A DNA stretch of 64,000 nt from Thereva unica. Its lineage: Eukaryota > Arthropoda > Insecta > Diptera > Therevidae. The position numbers and the translations under genes are program-made. The notes beneath the pieces are model-generated. The model was not told the origin of the DNA. It saw only the letters and a list, made by a program, of their open reading frames with translations, and ran no database searches. The DNA lies in the NCBI GenBank assembly GCA_949987705.1, contig OX465284.1, forward strand, positions 110,157,163-110,221,162. The letters run 5' to 3'. The stretch's first letter is position 1; each line of letters begins with the position of its first letter. Of the stretch, positions 22,440 to 32,369 are shown in pieces.

Positions 22440-23020
22440 TGTAATAGAAAGCATAGTTAGAGACATAAATAGGTATAGGGATAAGAAGGGCCGGAAGGAT
22501 GCTGAAGGAGATGGCGATGGAGGCCGCATTTAAGCTCTAGAATGTTGTACGAGTTCGGGCATCCTAAATGTAGAAGATTGTTCCCCAATCTAGTGGTTCT
22601 ACTTATGAACAAACTTCTATACCTCAGTATCAATGGAAAGCGGTATTGAACGAGTGTGTTCATCGTAGATTTTCCCCCAGCTGCGACAACTGGCAATATC
22701 TGAGGTACTCAGCTTGGCAGTTTGACCCCCTATGGGTAGATATCCCGTCCATATGGTAATACCAATAACATTTTGTCAAAGTTGGTACCTTCTTACGGAG
22801 GTTCAATTAGTCTATCGAGACCCAAAATGTGCCATCACCAGTGATTTTTAATGGCGCGGTTTACTCCTTATAGAGACAAAGTTATTTTCAAGGAAGCAGC
22901 CCAGAGAAACGAGTTGTATTCAAGGCAGGGCCGAATGTGGTAGCTATAGCTCGAAAGGACGATCTCTACCTTTAAATCAGTTCTCTAGTTTTGGAATCCT
23001 TCGATGAATTGTAGACTTCA
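22440..23020 (-). pseudogene. CR1/Jockey-group ORF2 C-terminal relic
   Basis: The minus-strand frame ending at 22457 reads LFISRTTRLGNNLLHLGCPN then SYNILELKCGLHRHL. This corresponds to the family's R-T-x-R-L-W-N-x-L-x(2)-[SV]-x-[FC]-P-x-SYN pattern. The part above 22700 has no clear frame. Confidence 0.55.
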
Positions 23021-23070
23021 ATGTAGAAGGAAGAAGAAGAGCAATACCGAATAGTATCGCTATAGACGGG

Positions 23071-23310
23071 TTCGCCATCTAGACCTTTGGTATTTCAATA
23101 TTGAATAACTCTTACACTTTTCAGTCGATTTCGACAAATTTGCTGCTTTTTATGTATCGAAGAAGCTGGTAATTTAATCGATATTGTATTCAAAAACTGA
23201 TTTGAAATAAATGGTAGATAATATCCTAAATAAATCATGCTCATTTGTCAAAATCGGCTAAAAATTGTTAGAGTTGTTCATTGTTGAAATACCGAAGGTC
23301 TAGATGGCGC
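23071..23310. mobile_element. MITE family GCGCCATCTAGACC, copy 2
   Basis: The right end reads CCGAAGGTCTAGATGGCGC and the left end TCGCCATCTAGACCTTTGG, the inverted counterpart. Interior words such as CAAAAACTGATTTGAA also match copy 1 at 14061-14427. Confidence 0.7.
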
Positions 23311-23389
23311 ACCCCAGACAAGGTGCATTTTATGTTGTTTTATGTGTGTGATGTGGTAACGTCCGATTAGAAACTCATGTGCTGTAGGT

Positions 23390-23700
23390 CATCATATACA
23401 ACATTGCCTCTAGCATTCCCGAATGGCACACCATACAGACACTCTAAGAGGCTGTTATAGTCGTTGGTGTATCAAATGAGGATTTTAGGTGTTCCAATAG
23501 CCTCCAATCCTGAAATCTAAATGTACTTCGTCACTCATAATGATTTTTTGGCCAAAATGTTGATTGTCTATATCATTGTTGCAAGTTTGGATAAATTGAT
23601 ATCGACTATTATCCACAACTGTCAAATATGAACTGACAAATGACAGCCAAACCAAAATAGCGGCCCAACAAAATCAAACGGCGATCTAACATGCGTTATT
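23390..23700 (-). pseudogene. Mariner-like element relic
   Basis: The minus strand reads HFWPKN followed one frame over by IIMSDEVHF, the S-D-E-x-H-F motif holding the first catalytic Asp of mariner transposases, and then LECLYGVPFGN. The untranslated part TTTTGGTTTGGCTGTCATTTG (23640-23665, inverted) matches 40212-40232 upstream of the relic there, so both come from one family. Confidence 0.55.
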
Positions 23701-24280
23701 GAACCTGCTCAAAAAGTCTTTTGTATGATTTATGTCAATCAACGTCGAAGTAGACCAAACTCGAATGATGGCTTAGACTATGATGCTCCAGAGCTTACCA
23801 TATTCATCATATCCGCTTGGAATTAGGATGGGTGAAGGGAAAAGTTTCGAGAGACATGGACTGAATCCCGGCTGTAGAGTTGACGTGACCATCACAATTT
23901 CCGAAGGAAATTAGAACATATCTGGTTTGGTTTAGTGGAAAATTCAAATAGTTCGTCACCAAAGTTTTTGGTCCAAACTAAAAAAAAAGTAAATAGTTTT
24001 TTTTTTTTTTTTGAGTTCTCATTTCTTAAAATGTCTCGAAATCGAATAATTACAGCATCATTTTTCGATTAATCATTTAGAACCCCCATTCACACACCGA
24101 TTGAATGATTACCTACCTTGAATTTCCTACTCACCTCTCATAATTACCTATCAACAAAATCATAATTAATTTTCCCTCGCAGATCTCCAATTTAGTAATA
24201 GTGTTGTCCCAAAAAACGCACACACACTCACCTCCTCTCCTCTCGGCCAGAAAAGAAACTCTTGTGCATCGTTTTTATGT
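23701..24280. other. AT-rich upstream region of G5
   Basis: Nothing recognised apart from an A/T homopolymer stretch near 24000. It leads into the conserved promoter block of G5. Confidence 0.4.
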
Positions 24281-24286
24281 AATTTT

Positions 24287-24360
24287 TGCACAGATAACAA
24301 TCGAAAATGCACCTGGCGAACTATTTCAAGAGCGCTCATTGATAATTGGACCAATTACCT
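24287..24360 (+). promoter_or_regulatory. Conserved promoter block of G5
   Basis: TGCACAGATAACAATCGAAAA leads into GGCGAACTATTTCAAGAGCG and TTGATAATTGGACCAATTACC. It is the same block as upstream of G4 and G6. The GGACCAATTACC part is 60 bp before the TATA box. Confidence 0.7.
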
Positions 24361-24407
24361 TTACGCCATCGAAAATTAAATTTTTAAAAGTGAATCGTCG
24401 GCTGGGA

Positions 24408-24445
24408 TATAAAAGGTGGCGGCTGCAGGCGGAAGGTATCAGTTT
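24408..24445 (+). promoter_or_regulatory. Core promoter of G5: TATA box and TCAGTTT initiator
   Basis: TATAAAAG is at 24408-24415. The TCAGTTT initiator has its A at 24441, 33 bp downstream of the TATA box and 28 nt before the ATG. Confidence 0.8.
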
Positions 24446-24468
24446 GGTTCTACACTCTAAGCATCAAC

Positions 24469-24894
24469 ATGAAAGTATTCGTTTGTTTAATGGCTGTGAT
24501 TGCCCTTGCATCCGCAGGATACCTTAGCGGGGGCGGAGGTGGTGGTGGTGGTGGATTCGGTGGTGGACATGGTGGAGGATCTATTGGTGGATTTGGCGGT
24601 GGAGGACATGGCGGAGGGTTCAGTGGAGGTCATGGAGGCGGTGGGGGTGGATTCGGAGGAGGAGGACATGGTGGTGGATTCGGAGGAGGTGGAGGCGGGG
24701 GAGGAATTAAAATCGTCAAGATTTTAGTACCAAGCGGAGGCGGTGGTGGAGGAGGATTCGGTGGTGGTGGACATGGAGGTGGATTCGGCGGAGGTGGTGG
24801 TGGACATGGAGGATTCAGCAGTGGTGGCGGTGGATTCGGAGGTGGTCATGGTGGTGGTGGATCCATTGGAGGTGGATATGGAGGAAAGTGGTGA
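24469..24894 (+). CDS. G5: short secreted glycine-rich protein (141 aa)
   Basis: A single-exon gene with signal peptide MKVFVCLMAVIALASA|G. The mature part is GGGGFGGGHGGG repeat. IKIVKILVPSG sits at residues 80-90, and the C-terminus is GGKW. It is the nearest relative of G4 in size and in the nearly identical DNA of the central segment. Its promoter also resembles that of G6 (both have GTCGGCTGGG before and GGTGGCGG after the TATA box). AATAAA is at 24949-24954. The predicted role is an extracellular matrix or cuticle protein. Confidence 0.9.
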   Translation: MKVFVCLMAVIALASAGYLSGGGGGGGGGFGGGHGGGSIGGFGGGGHGGGFSGGHGGGGGGFGGGGHGGGFGGGGGGGGIKIVKILVPSGGGGGGGFGGGGHGGGFGGGGGGHGGFSSGGGGFGGGHGGGGSIGGGYGGKW

Positions 24895-24959
24895 AAATCC
24901 TTCGTATAGAATCAATTCGAAGTCAGTTTTGATGTGATAACTTTTTTTAATAAAAACCA

Positions 24960-25235
24960 AAATTTGACCAAAACTTACTTTTTATTGAGTATAACCCTTA
25001 ACCAAAAATTTCTAAACTGTCCATTAAAAAAAACTGTCAATTATCCTACCCTAGGTATCAAAAGAATTTTGTAAAAGAAGTCAATACAAAAGATTAGTAA
25101 CAATGCTTATCCATTTGCATGTGTACCAACAGGAGACTCTTGTCAAACTTTATGAGATTGTTTTGGAACAAGCCTATGCCCAAGGAGTCAATCTGTCAAC
25201 TAGAAACCCCTAATATCTTTCACATCATAGTGCAA
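24960..25235. other. Intergenic DNA, nothing recognised
   Basis: Downstream flank of G5 without recognisable content. Confidence 0.35.
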
Positions 25236-25239
25236 TGTC

Positions 25240-25997
25240 TAGTTTTAAGTTTGGATCAAAGAATAGGTTAAGGGAAGTCTAGCACGTGCCGGAAAATGGA
25301 GGCAGTGAACCTTGAGGTTTAACTTTTGGATCATGTATGAGTTCGGGAATACTAATTGTGGAAGGTTGTTCCACAGTCGAGTTTTAAACGAATTTCCAGA
25401 CTGTTTGTTGGTCTATGCAAGCTGAGTTGATCTGGCTGATTTCGATTTTGAACGAAAAATGATATGTTGTTTATTTTGGTGGAGCAGTTTCTGTGAAAAC
25501 ACGGGCTACATTTTGCCAGGGCTACTTCATACGAGCTGAAAATTGAAATTGCTCCATCCCAAATAGTTTTCAAAGCCTGGTTTTGCATTTTACCCAGTCC
25601 CTCTAAGACGGGTTTCGATACTCCTGCCAGGATAAACAAGTTGAACTCCAAACGAAGGCGAATGTAGGATCTGTAGATTATCGACAAAACTTAAAGGCTG
25701 AAGGAAGAAATTACATCTCTGAAGAAATCACAGACATTGGAATGGTTGTTTCGCAAATTTGGAATATGTGATAAGGACATTAAAAGGAGGGTCGACGGTT
25801 AATTGACCATCGACTGAAACCGAAGGAAGGTTAGCCATCCAATACTGACAAATTTGAACGGCCAATCTCTCAATCACGTTGTCGAATAGCTTGGAGTTTA
25901 GAGCGTAGTGTCTGTCTAAAGACTTGGAGATATCTAGAGGAATTTGATCAGACTCACCACATATTAGATTTGATTCGATATGTAAGGGGTGCTCCAC
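25240..25997 (-). pseudogene. CR1/Jockey-group reverse transcriptase relic
   Basis: The minus-strand frame 25997-25728 contains IPLDISKSLDRHY, the reverse transcriptase motif A (L-D-I-S-K-x-x-D-R), then SVSVDGQLTVDPPFNVL leading towards where GVPQGS would stand. The frame 25687-25352 contains ILAGVSKPVLEGLGKMQNQA, then VALAKCSPCFHRNCSTKI and LDCGTTFHN, matching the thumb and C-terminal region. Motifs B and C between them are missing, so there is an internal deletion plus frameshifts. Confidence 0.65.
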
Positions 25998-26409
25998 GAA
26001 GTGTTATAGGTATAAACTATTGTCATGAACCGATAGACTGACTAGTATATGGCAACGAACCGTAGTAAGTGAGTATACGGATATGCCAGATGTCTAGATC
26101 GGCGATCAGTGATCTAGGTAGCGTCCAAGCATGTGGAAGTTTTTTTTTAGTGGCTCAAGTGTAAACTTGAAAACTAAGTTTTACGTGGCTGCCATAGCAC
26201 ACACACAAGCTTCATTTCGTATATAAAATCAAGGATATTAATGATTTTTTTGTTTTGGACCCTCTTTAGAATCACTTAATGCCTACAGGACACTTTCGAT
26301 TCATTTACTGTATTAACTGAGTCCTAACTGAGACCTATAATCTGGGGTATAACCTAAGCTTCGACGATGAACATGGGTCACAGAACTACGTACGGACGAA
26401 CAGAACCTT

Positions 26410-26640
26410 TTTTTAAGTGGCATGGTCAAGCTCAGGAATCACCCTTGGTACCACTAGTCCGTCATGTCGTTCAATTCATTGTTCATTGCCTAGTAGTAAG
26501 TTTGATCTGAGTCAAAACTTTGAGCTGGTTGTCGTTTTTAGGTGTTAGAAACTAACGAAACCAACCTTGGAAATCGCCCTTTATCCTACTAGTCCATCTT
26601 ATCGAACGCGGTACAATGTCTAATTTTAAGGTTAGAGCGA
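26410..26640 (-). pseudogene. Two CR1/Jockey-group ORF2 tail scraps
   Basis: The minus strand reads ELNDMTD then WYQG at about 26480-26440, and LKIRHCTAFDKMD at about 26635-26597. Both are versions of the terminal HxLNDxxTDWWYKR pattern of the family. They may be two insertions or one duplicated end. Confidence 0.4.
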
Positions 26641-27800
26641 AAAATTAAAAGAAGATAGGATAATCCTTGACCCTTGAGAACGACAGTTCAACGTTAATAA
26701 GCAGCTCCGGCTTATTTGGCTCCTCAGCAACTACTATCGCTGACTGATCTCCCTCTTAACCGGTCGTCATCCCATTTGGAGAACCCGTCTGTTACAGTGA
26801 GCATGTACTTATACTGCTTCAAGGTTGAATCCATTGATAGTCCTATGTGATGGTAAATTTGTAAAGGTTTTCGCGCTTTATTTATCCATGCGATCACTTC
26901 TTACTCTATTACTGCATTCAAGAGTGCTCTGCTAGATACTCTCACTATGCGATCTGTAGAGGATGCGCCAAAACAATTGGGAATTTTACGCACAGGCGGT
27001 GAGACGGGTTGAATTATGATTGAGAATATAAATGAGCGAGTGATTTGGGGTTTTAAAAGAACGGAGTGACGTTGCGCGCTTTTCTTTTCGAATCTACATT
27101 CGTGGTGGGGATTTGAGACTCTCAATAAGCATGGGAAAAGCGATTTTGAGATTCTCAAGTGTTTTGGCTCAGGATATAACATTTTGAACTCTCTGTTGAG
27201 GTATTATATGCTGTGTCCGAGACACGAAGAGCAAAGGTAAGAGAGCATAAGGAGGCGCGTTAAAAAAACAGAATTTGAAGGTTGAGTTCACAAGACTAGT
27301 TGTGGCTAACTGAGCATAACCATCTGTATCTGTCGCCGGTGGGGGTTACACAATCAGTTAGCTTGCTTAGCGCTAGGTAACTCGCCATGGGAGGTAGGGG
27401 CTCTTGGTGCAGGGATGGCCAACCATGTCAGACTGAATGAGGTATGTTTCCCTGTCGACCGTTACACACCCATTTTTTCGATGATGTATATGCAACTTCG
27501 AACTCGTACTCTAAAAATACATTACCCACTTTTGAACTGCCCTCGGCACATCTTTCTTGATGATGTATAAGCTACTTTTTTCAGCAGATCCTGTTAGTGG
27601 CTGTGGTATAATACAGCCACAGTAACCACACTCCTACAAATATCAGTTCGATCAACAAGAAAACCTCTTAGATCACGTAGATCAGTGATCTAGCGTCTTA
27701 ATATTGAAAACAAGGGATTATTTAGTAAGATAATATCGCAGCTGAATTTCTGTGAATGATCATAATGAAATTATATTAAAAAAAATGAACAAAAATACAA
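26641..27800. other. Intergenic DNA, nothing recognised
   Basis: Short frames only. The words GTTACACAATCAGTTAGCTTGC (27344) and GATGATGTAT (27479 and 27559) were noted but gave no element boundary. Confidence 0.35.
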
Positions 27801-27913
27801 TTTTTTAAAAAATTTATTAAAAAACGATTTATAACACATTCATCATCACAAATATCAATGCATTAAACTTTTCAGAAAATAATCTCATTTTTTGTCTTTG
27901 TTGTACAACAAAT

Positions 27914-28537
27914 CTACCATTTTCCTCCGCCATATCCTCCTCCAAGACTACCACCATGTCCTCCGCCGCCACCACCACCGAAGCCTCCTCCTAATCCATG
28001 TCCTCCACCAATGGATCCACCACCATGTCCACCACCACCGAATCCACCACCACCTCCGCTGCTAAATCCACCATGTCCTCCGCCGCTGCTGAATCCACCT
28101 CCATGTCCACCACCGCCAAATCCTCCTCCGCCACCGCCTCCGCTAGGTACTATAACCTTGATGACTTTGGTGAGACCAATTCCTCCACCGCCTCCGCTTC
28201 CACCACCGAATCCTCCACCATGTCCACCGCCAAATCCTCCGCCACCACCATGTCCTCCTCCAAGTCCTCCACCTAGACCACCGCCACCAAATCCACCGTG
28301 TCCTCCACCACCGAATCCTCCACCGCCACCTCCATGACCGCCACCGCCAAATCCACCACCGCCACCTCCATGGCCACCACCGCCGAATCCTCCAAGGGAT
28401 CCTCCACCATGTCCTCCACTAAATCCTCCACCACCACCACCATGTCCGCCACCGAACCCACCGCCGGAGCCTCCTCCGCTAATATATCCTGCCGATGTGA
28501 CGGCTATCACAGCTACTAAACAAACGAATACTTTCAT
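27914..28537 (-). CDS. G6: secreted glycine-rich structural protein, inverted relative to its paralogues (207 aa)
   Basis: A single-exon gene and the only paralogue on the minus strand. The frame is open to 28591, but the ATG at 28537-28535 (MKVFVCLVAVIAVTSA|G) follows the TATA box and initiator. The mature protein has a long GGGHGGGGGGFGGGGHGG arm, the conserved segment IGLTKVIKVIVPSG at residues 120-133, then a second arm with FSSGGGHGGFSSGGG, and ends in GGGKW. TTTATT at 27813-27818 gives a minus-strand AATAAA about 96 nt after the stop codon. Its centre (KVIKVIVPSG) matches G2, but its promoter matches G5, so coding and promoter histories may differ. Confidence 0.9.
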   Translation of the reverse strand: MKVFVCLVAVIAVTSAGYISGGGSGGGFGGGHGGGGGGFSGGHGGGSLGGFGGGGHGGGGGGFGGGGHGGGGGGFGGGGHGGFGGGGLGGGLGGGHGGGGGFGGGHGGGFGGGSGGGGGIGLTKVIKVIVPSGGGGGGGFGGGGHGGGFSSGGGHGGFSSGGGGGFGGGGHGGGSIGGGHGLGGGFGGGGGGGHGGSLGGGYGGGKW

Positions 28538-28560
28538 GGTAATGCTCGGAGTGTAGAACG

Positions 28561-28599
28561 AATACTGATAGCCTCTGCTGGGATCCGCCACCTTTTATA
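28561..28599 (-). promoter_or_regulatory. Core promoter of G6: TATA box and TCAGTATT initiator
   Basis: On the minus strand TATAAAAG runs 28599-28592. TCAGTATT has its A at 28566, 33 bp downstream and 29 nt before the ATG. Confidence 0.8.
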
Positions 28600-28650
28600 T
28601 GCATCTTCTAGCCCAGCCGACAGATCACTTTTAATTTCAATTTTTCCCTA

Positions 28651-28733
28651 CTGCAAAGATAATTGCTCCACTTATCATCCAACGAAAGCTCTTGAAATAG
28701 TTCACCATGTGCACTTTTCGATTGTTATCTGCA
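28651..28733 (-). promoter_or_regulatory. Conserved promoter block of G6
   Basis: On the minus strand it reads TGCAGATAACAATCGAAAAG, then GTGAACTATTTCAAGAGC and GGAGCAATTATCTTTGCAG. It aligns with the G4 and G5 blocks in the same orientation relative to the gene. The CAATTA part (28669-28651) is 70 bp before the TATA box. Confidence 0.7.
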
Positions 28734-28739
28734 TGTGTA

Positions 28740-30310
28740 TTGCCGGCCCATCTAACGTCCACACCAAGATCGTGCGCTGCGACCACCAGCGGTGTCACAC
28801 ACAGTCTCCTTTTTTTCTCCTATTGAACAACAACAACAGCTACTCTAATGAACATACTGCAATCCACTACAAATACTACAGTTGCGATTTTTTGGGGGCA
28901 TCCGTCGAGCCAAAAGCAATTAACTCCGCAATTTTTGCAGTTTGTATAATCCCCATTAAAGTAATATGTGCTCCCTTCTGACTCTTTTCATCTGTGTTTT
29001 TTTTTCGTTGTCTCTCTCGAAAAAAATCTCTGCCTTTTCAAATATGATTCACTGCAAGACGATATGAAAAACAGCCCAAAGAGAATGGAAGTAAAAATCC
29101 ATGACGAACACTTTTACTCCATCGTTCGACCAAATGGAGCAACCGAACCAGCTGACGAAAATTGTCGTTGGTACACACGCAAGCAGCAAGATCCAGGTGC
29201 TAGACAGACCAGCAAGTGACAATAGAAATCCCCGATGTCGTCCAATTGGTGAAATTTGATTGACAGGTAGATCTACTATAAACACAGCACTTTTTTCCGG
29301 TCCATCCGTGTCCGTCCACTTGTTGGTAACAGTCGAGTGCACCTCCGACCTCGACTTAAAATTCAAACTCCACTCAAAAAGAGCTACTTAAGAATCTGTT
29401 GAAGACGCTTCCTGAAGTTTTAATTGATGTTTTTCGACACTTGGTAGGCGGTCGAGCCTACTTGCAAATGGAAAATCTCCTAGATCGTCGGAAAGAACAC
29501 CGCGATTTCTGGTTGTTGAACATTGTCATGATTATCGCACAACACCTGGATCAATTACGTCCGACTAATTGAGAATTTCATTTGTGTGCAAATTTTAAGG
29601 TTGGGAAAACCTGAGTCTGAGATCAACGAGTTGGTTAATTGTTATTGTTGTTTAATAGGCACTAATGCCCACTACAAGTGATTAAGCGAGTCTCACGGTG
29701 AGTTTATTCTTGCTTGAAATTATCACCTCGGTTGTTGAATTAGTTGTAAGACGATAGTTTGTATTATTGTGAATTATGTTGAAGGGAAGTGGATCAGTGG
29801 AAAAATTCTAGTATACAATTACTGCAGTTCTCGGTAGTATCCCAGGAACGAGTTTTGAAGTAATAATATCACGCAATTAAAAGTGGATTAAGACAAATCT
29901 AAAGATCGGTCTGATCATTGCATCCCAGATCCGTGATTAATGTTACGCCTAGAATGGATCAGCCATTAGAATAACACTGTATATACATTGTAACATAAGG
30001 AAGGTCGGTGCAGCTTCTATTAGGGATGACACAGCATTTCTATTTTGATGCCTTGAATTCAACTTGATTCTGATGGCTCATTCAATAATGAGTTCGATGT
30101 ACCTGTTGCTTACCCAAGTAAAAATAAGACTCGCCCGCACTTAGCATTAAACAGGCATGGTACGTCTGAGTAAAAATTCTACTTTTCCAAATGAAGCACT
30201 CTACAACCACGATGCGCTCACACTATTTCTAGACTAAAAGGACCAAAGTTGTATAGAATAAAGAAAACGGGAAATTATCTTTGTGACCATAAAAGGTGTC
30301 ATTTGCATAT
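28740..30310. other. Intergenic DNA beyond G6, nothing recognised
   Basis: Short frames on both strands match no family I recognise. No repeat end was found. Confidence 0.35.
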
Positions 30311-30316
30311 TCAGTA

Positions 30317-30402
30317 CACTGGATTTCGTTTCGAATGCCGAAGTCAAGCAGCATTCAAAGTGATTAGTACTTAGTTGGGGGACCGCTAGGTAAAAAGACA
30401 CT
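30317..30402 (+). mobile_element. 5S-rRNA-derived SINE-like copy
   Basis: GCCGAAGTCAAGCAGCATTC and GATTAGTACTTAGTTGGGGG then ACCGCTAGG correspond to the internal promoter half of eukaryotic 5S rRNA. Three more copies lie at 36191, 46485 and 58556. The 5S-like part is incomplete at its 5' end and is followed by non-5S sequence, so this is a retroposed SINE-type copy, not a 5S gene. Confidence 0.7.
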
Positions 30403-30409
30403 CGCGCAA

Positions 30410-31120
30410 ATTCACCAGCTAAATTATTTTTACACAGGTGAACTGGACATGGACATTTGACACAGTTAGGTTAGGAATAAGAAACTGGAAAGTACAGAGC
30501 AAAAATCATGGAGGCGACGCTGGAGGAAGACAAGGCAACAGTTGGAGTGGAGCTCCTCATGATGTAATTGGACATGAGCTCATCTGCTTGTCTTATACTG
30601 TTAAATATGTACGTAGGAGTAAAGCAAAGAAGCGGCATCATCGAAACGGGCGGTTTAAGGCGGTTAACTATGAAGCTTGATAGAATTGACTCCTTGGAAA
30701 CACCAGCAAATATATTGTGGGGCTTAGATTCGATACAATCCAATCCCCTATATGTAACTTTCGACGACTTGAGCAGCCGTTGTCAGTTTAAGAGGCTGGA
30801 GACCAAAAACTTTTCGGAGTTTCTATATACTATTGCATTGACAGTAGCTGCTCGAGTGGTCTCTTCTCTGAAAGTCCACACTTGTCAGGAAGCTGTTGCC
30901 TTACGTCGTCGTATTTGGCGGTGGTCAAGTCAGTCATGCCAAGAGCCCTGGAGGACACCAACTATGTGTTCTTTCGTGCCGACCGTGATCTGAAGTCTTT
31001 TGAGCCTCCATATGAAAGCTACCTAAATGACTGATCAGTGATCTCGTTGTACTACATAAGCATTGTACAAATTATTGTCTCCAAAAGGAGTGCAGTAACT
31101 GGTCTTGGATCATTCAATTT
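30410..31120. other. Intergenic DNA with an unrecognised 141-codon frame
   Basis: The frame 30568-30993 (+) is longer than most here but shows no signal peptide, domain motif or promoter. I treat it as chance or as relic sequence. Confidence 0.3.
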
Positions 31121-31129
31121 ACCCTTTTT

Positions 31130-31260
31130 TAGAATGGTCTGGCTGACTAAGTAAGCCAAAGGTGAAGCAGATTTTAAAACGACCATAGGTGGTATATTGT
31201 CAAGACCAGTGGATCTATTGTACTTAAAAAACTCCGTTCATTGAGGGAGTAGTTGAAGAA
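31130..31260 (-). pseudogene. Reverse transcriptase relic (N-terminal region)
   Basis: The minus strand reads GLDNIPPMVVLKSASPLAYL, the G-[PL]-D-x-[IL]-P-x(2)-[VL]-L-K-x-[CS]-A stretch that precedes motif A in non-LTR reverse transcriptases. No further domain could be followed. Confidence 0.5.
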
Positions 31261-31269
31261 GACCAGACT

Positions 31270-32030
31270 TGAGTGTTTCTCAGAAGGTCTCTGATAAACT
31301 TTCTTCTAAGCTAGATCAGAGCAGGACATTCACATAGAACATGTCATGACAGTCCTACGTTGTGGGGGTGATACCTACATGACCCATTGCAATCGAGATC
31401 TTGAACTTTGGTACAGCGACGCCCTGTACAGCCCCTGTACCATGTTCCATCATTGACCCTGGGTAAACCAGTGAAGATTTCTTAGATCACTTGTAAAGAT
31501 AAGTTCCTCTCACTCAGAGAAATCCTCGGATCCAAGGCACATCAAAGTTCTTACAGAGGTGGCTCTCACTCACACCCAAGACAACATTCCCACCCAAGTC
31601 AACAACCGATAAAGTAACTGGCTCAGAAACCTCATATTCTTACTACTCATCTTTAGGAGAGATATGTACACTTCGAATGTATCTACATATTCTGTATCTT
31701 CCGCGTTAGAGGCCTCGCATTGGTGGTCATTCATCAGTAAGATATGGGACAAGTTAGGAGCGTTATGATTGCGCTCGTTGTGATCACTAGAAGCTGCCCT
31801 GAAAGGGATTAGCTAATGTGAGCTAATGGTGGGCCCGCACCAAGCCAAGATATCCTGTCTGGATATACCAGAAAATTGCCAACACCAACTACTACATCGT
31901 CTAGGGGGAACAGTCGCATGCCGGGCCCATCTAATGTGCTGACTAAACGGCCAAAGCGATGGAAGGATGACCGAAGTCGATTTGGCGCTTTTGTAAATTC
32001 CTCCCAAAGGGGTGAAGTCAGCACTGCGGT
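31270..32030. other. Intergenic or relic DNA, nothing firm
   Basis: Minus-strand frames at 31809-32096 may be retro-derived because they adjoin the next entry, but no motif was identified. Confidence 0.3.
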
Positions 32031-32365
32031 CAGGTACCCGAGAAGTCCCGGTTGGCCGGGATCACGATCAAGGGGTACGTTTTCAAACAAGAGCATTTTG
32101 CAGCAGGCAAGTCTAAGCGTCTACGCAGACTTCTGAACCTGTAAAGCGATCTCGCCACCAAATATGAGGCATTGTAGTGAAATATAATAGGCCAAAGGAA
32201 TGGCCTTAGTCTTTTTGGATCCAATACCTCACCAAAAGAAGAACGAGAGAGGTTTCGCTGACAAATCACACGATTGTGAATCCCTTCCGATAGAATAATC
32301 CAATCGAGAAGCAGTTCAATATTCCACACTACAATTAAACGACTGAAGTCTGCCTGTGCGTACAA
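32030..32365 (-). pseudogene. Probable non-LTR retrotransposon scrap
   Basis: The minus strand reads KRLRPFLWPIIFHYNASYLV. It parallels the text at 5440-5560 (KVLQSYAWPIVLHLYTSYFR), which is part of a relic that has a GVPQGS motif. Assignment rests on that similarity only. Confidence 0.35.
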
Positions 32366-32369
32366 TACC

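Noticed and set aside
24201..24527. Frame overlapping the start of G5
   Set aside because: Out of frame with the Gly-rich protein and it covers the conserved promoter block.
28011..28337. Pro-rich open frame (PPPPC-type) on the plus strand inside G6, and a similar frame at 63154-63402 inside G7
   Set aside because: Antisense shadow of GGN glycine codons read as CCN proline. No start context or promoter on that strand.
27998..28519. Long Ser/Thr-rich and Ala/Val/Asp-rich frames within all glycine-rich genes
   Set aside because: Alternative-frame shadows of GGT/GGA repeats. Only the Gly frame has a signal peptide and fits the promoter.
30317..30402. 5S rRNA gene
   Set aside because: Only the internal part resembles 5S. 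It is diverged, has a non-5S continuation, and has similar degenerate copies elsewhere.
30568..30993. A 141-codon ORF as a new gene
   Set aside because: No recognisable motif, promoter or polyadenylation signal, in a region of decayed repeats.
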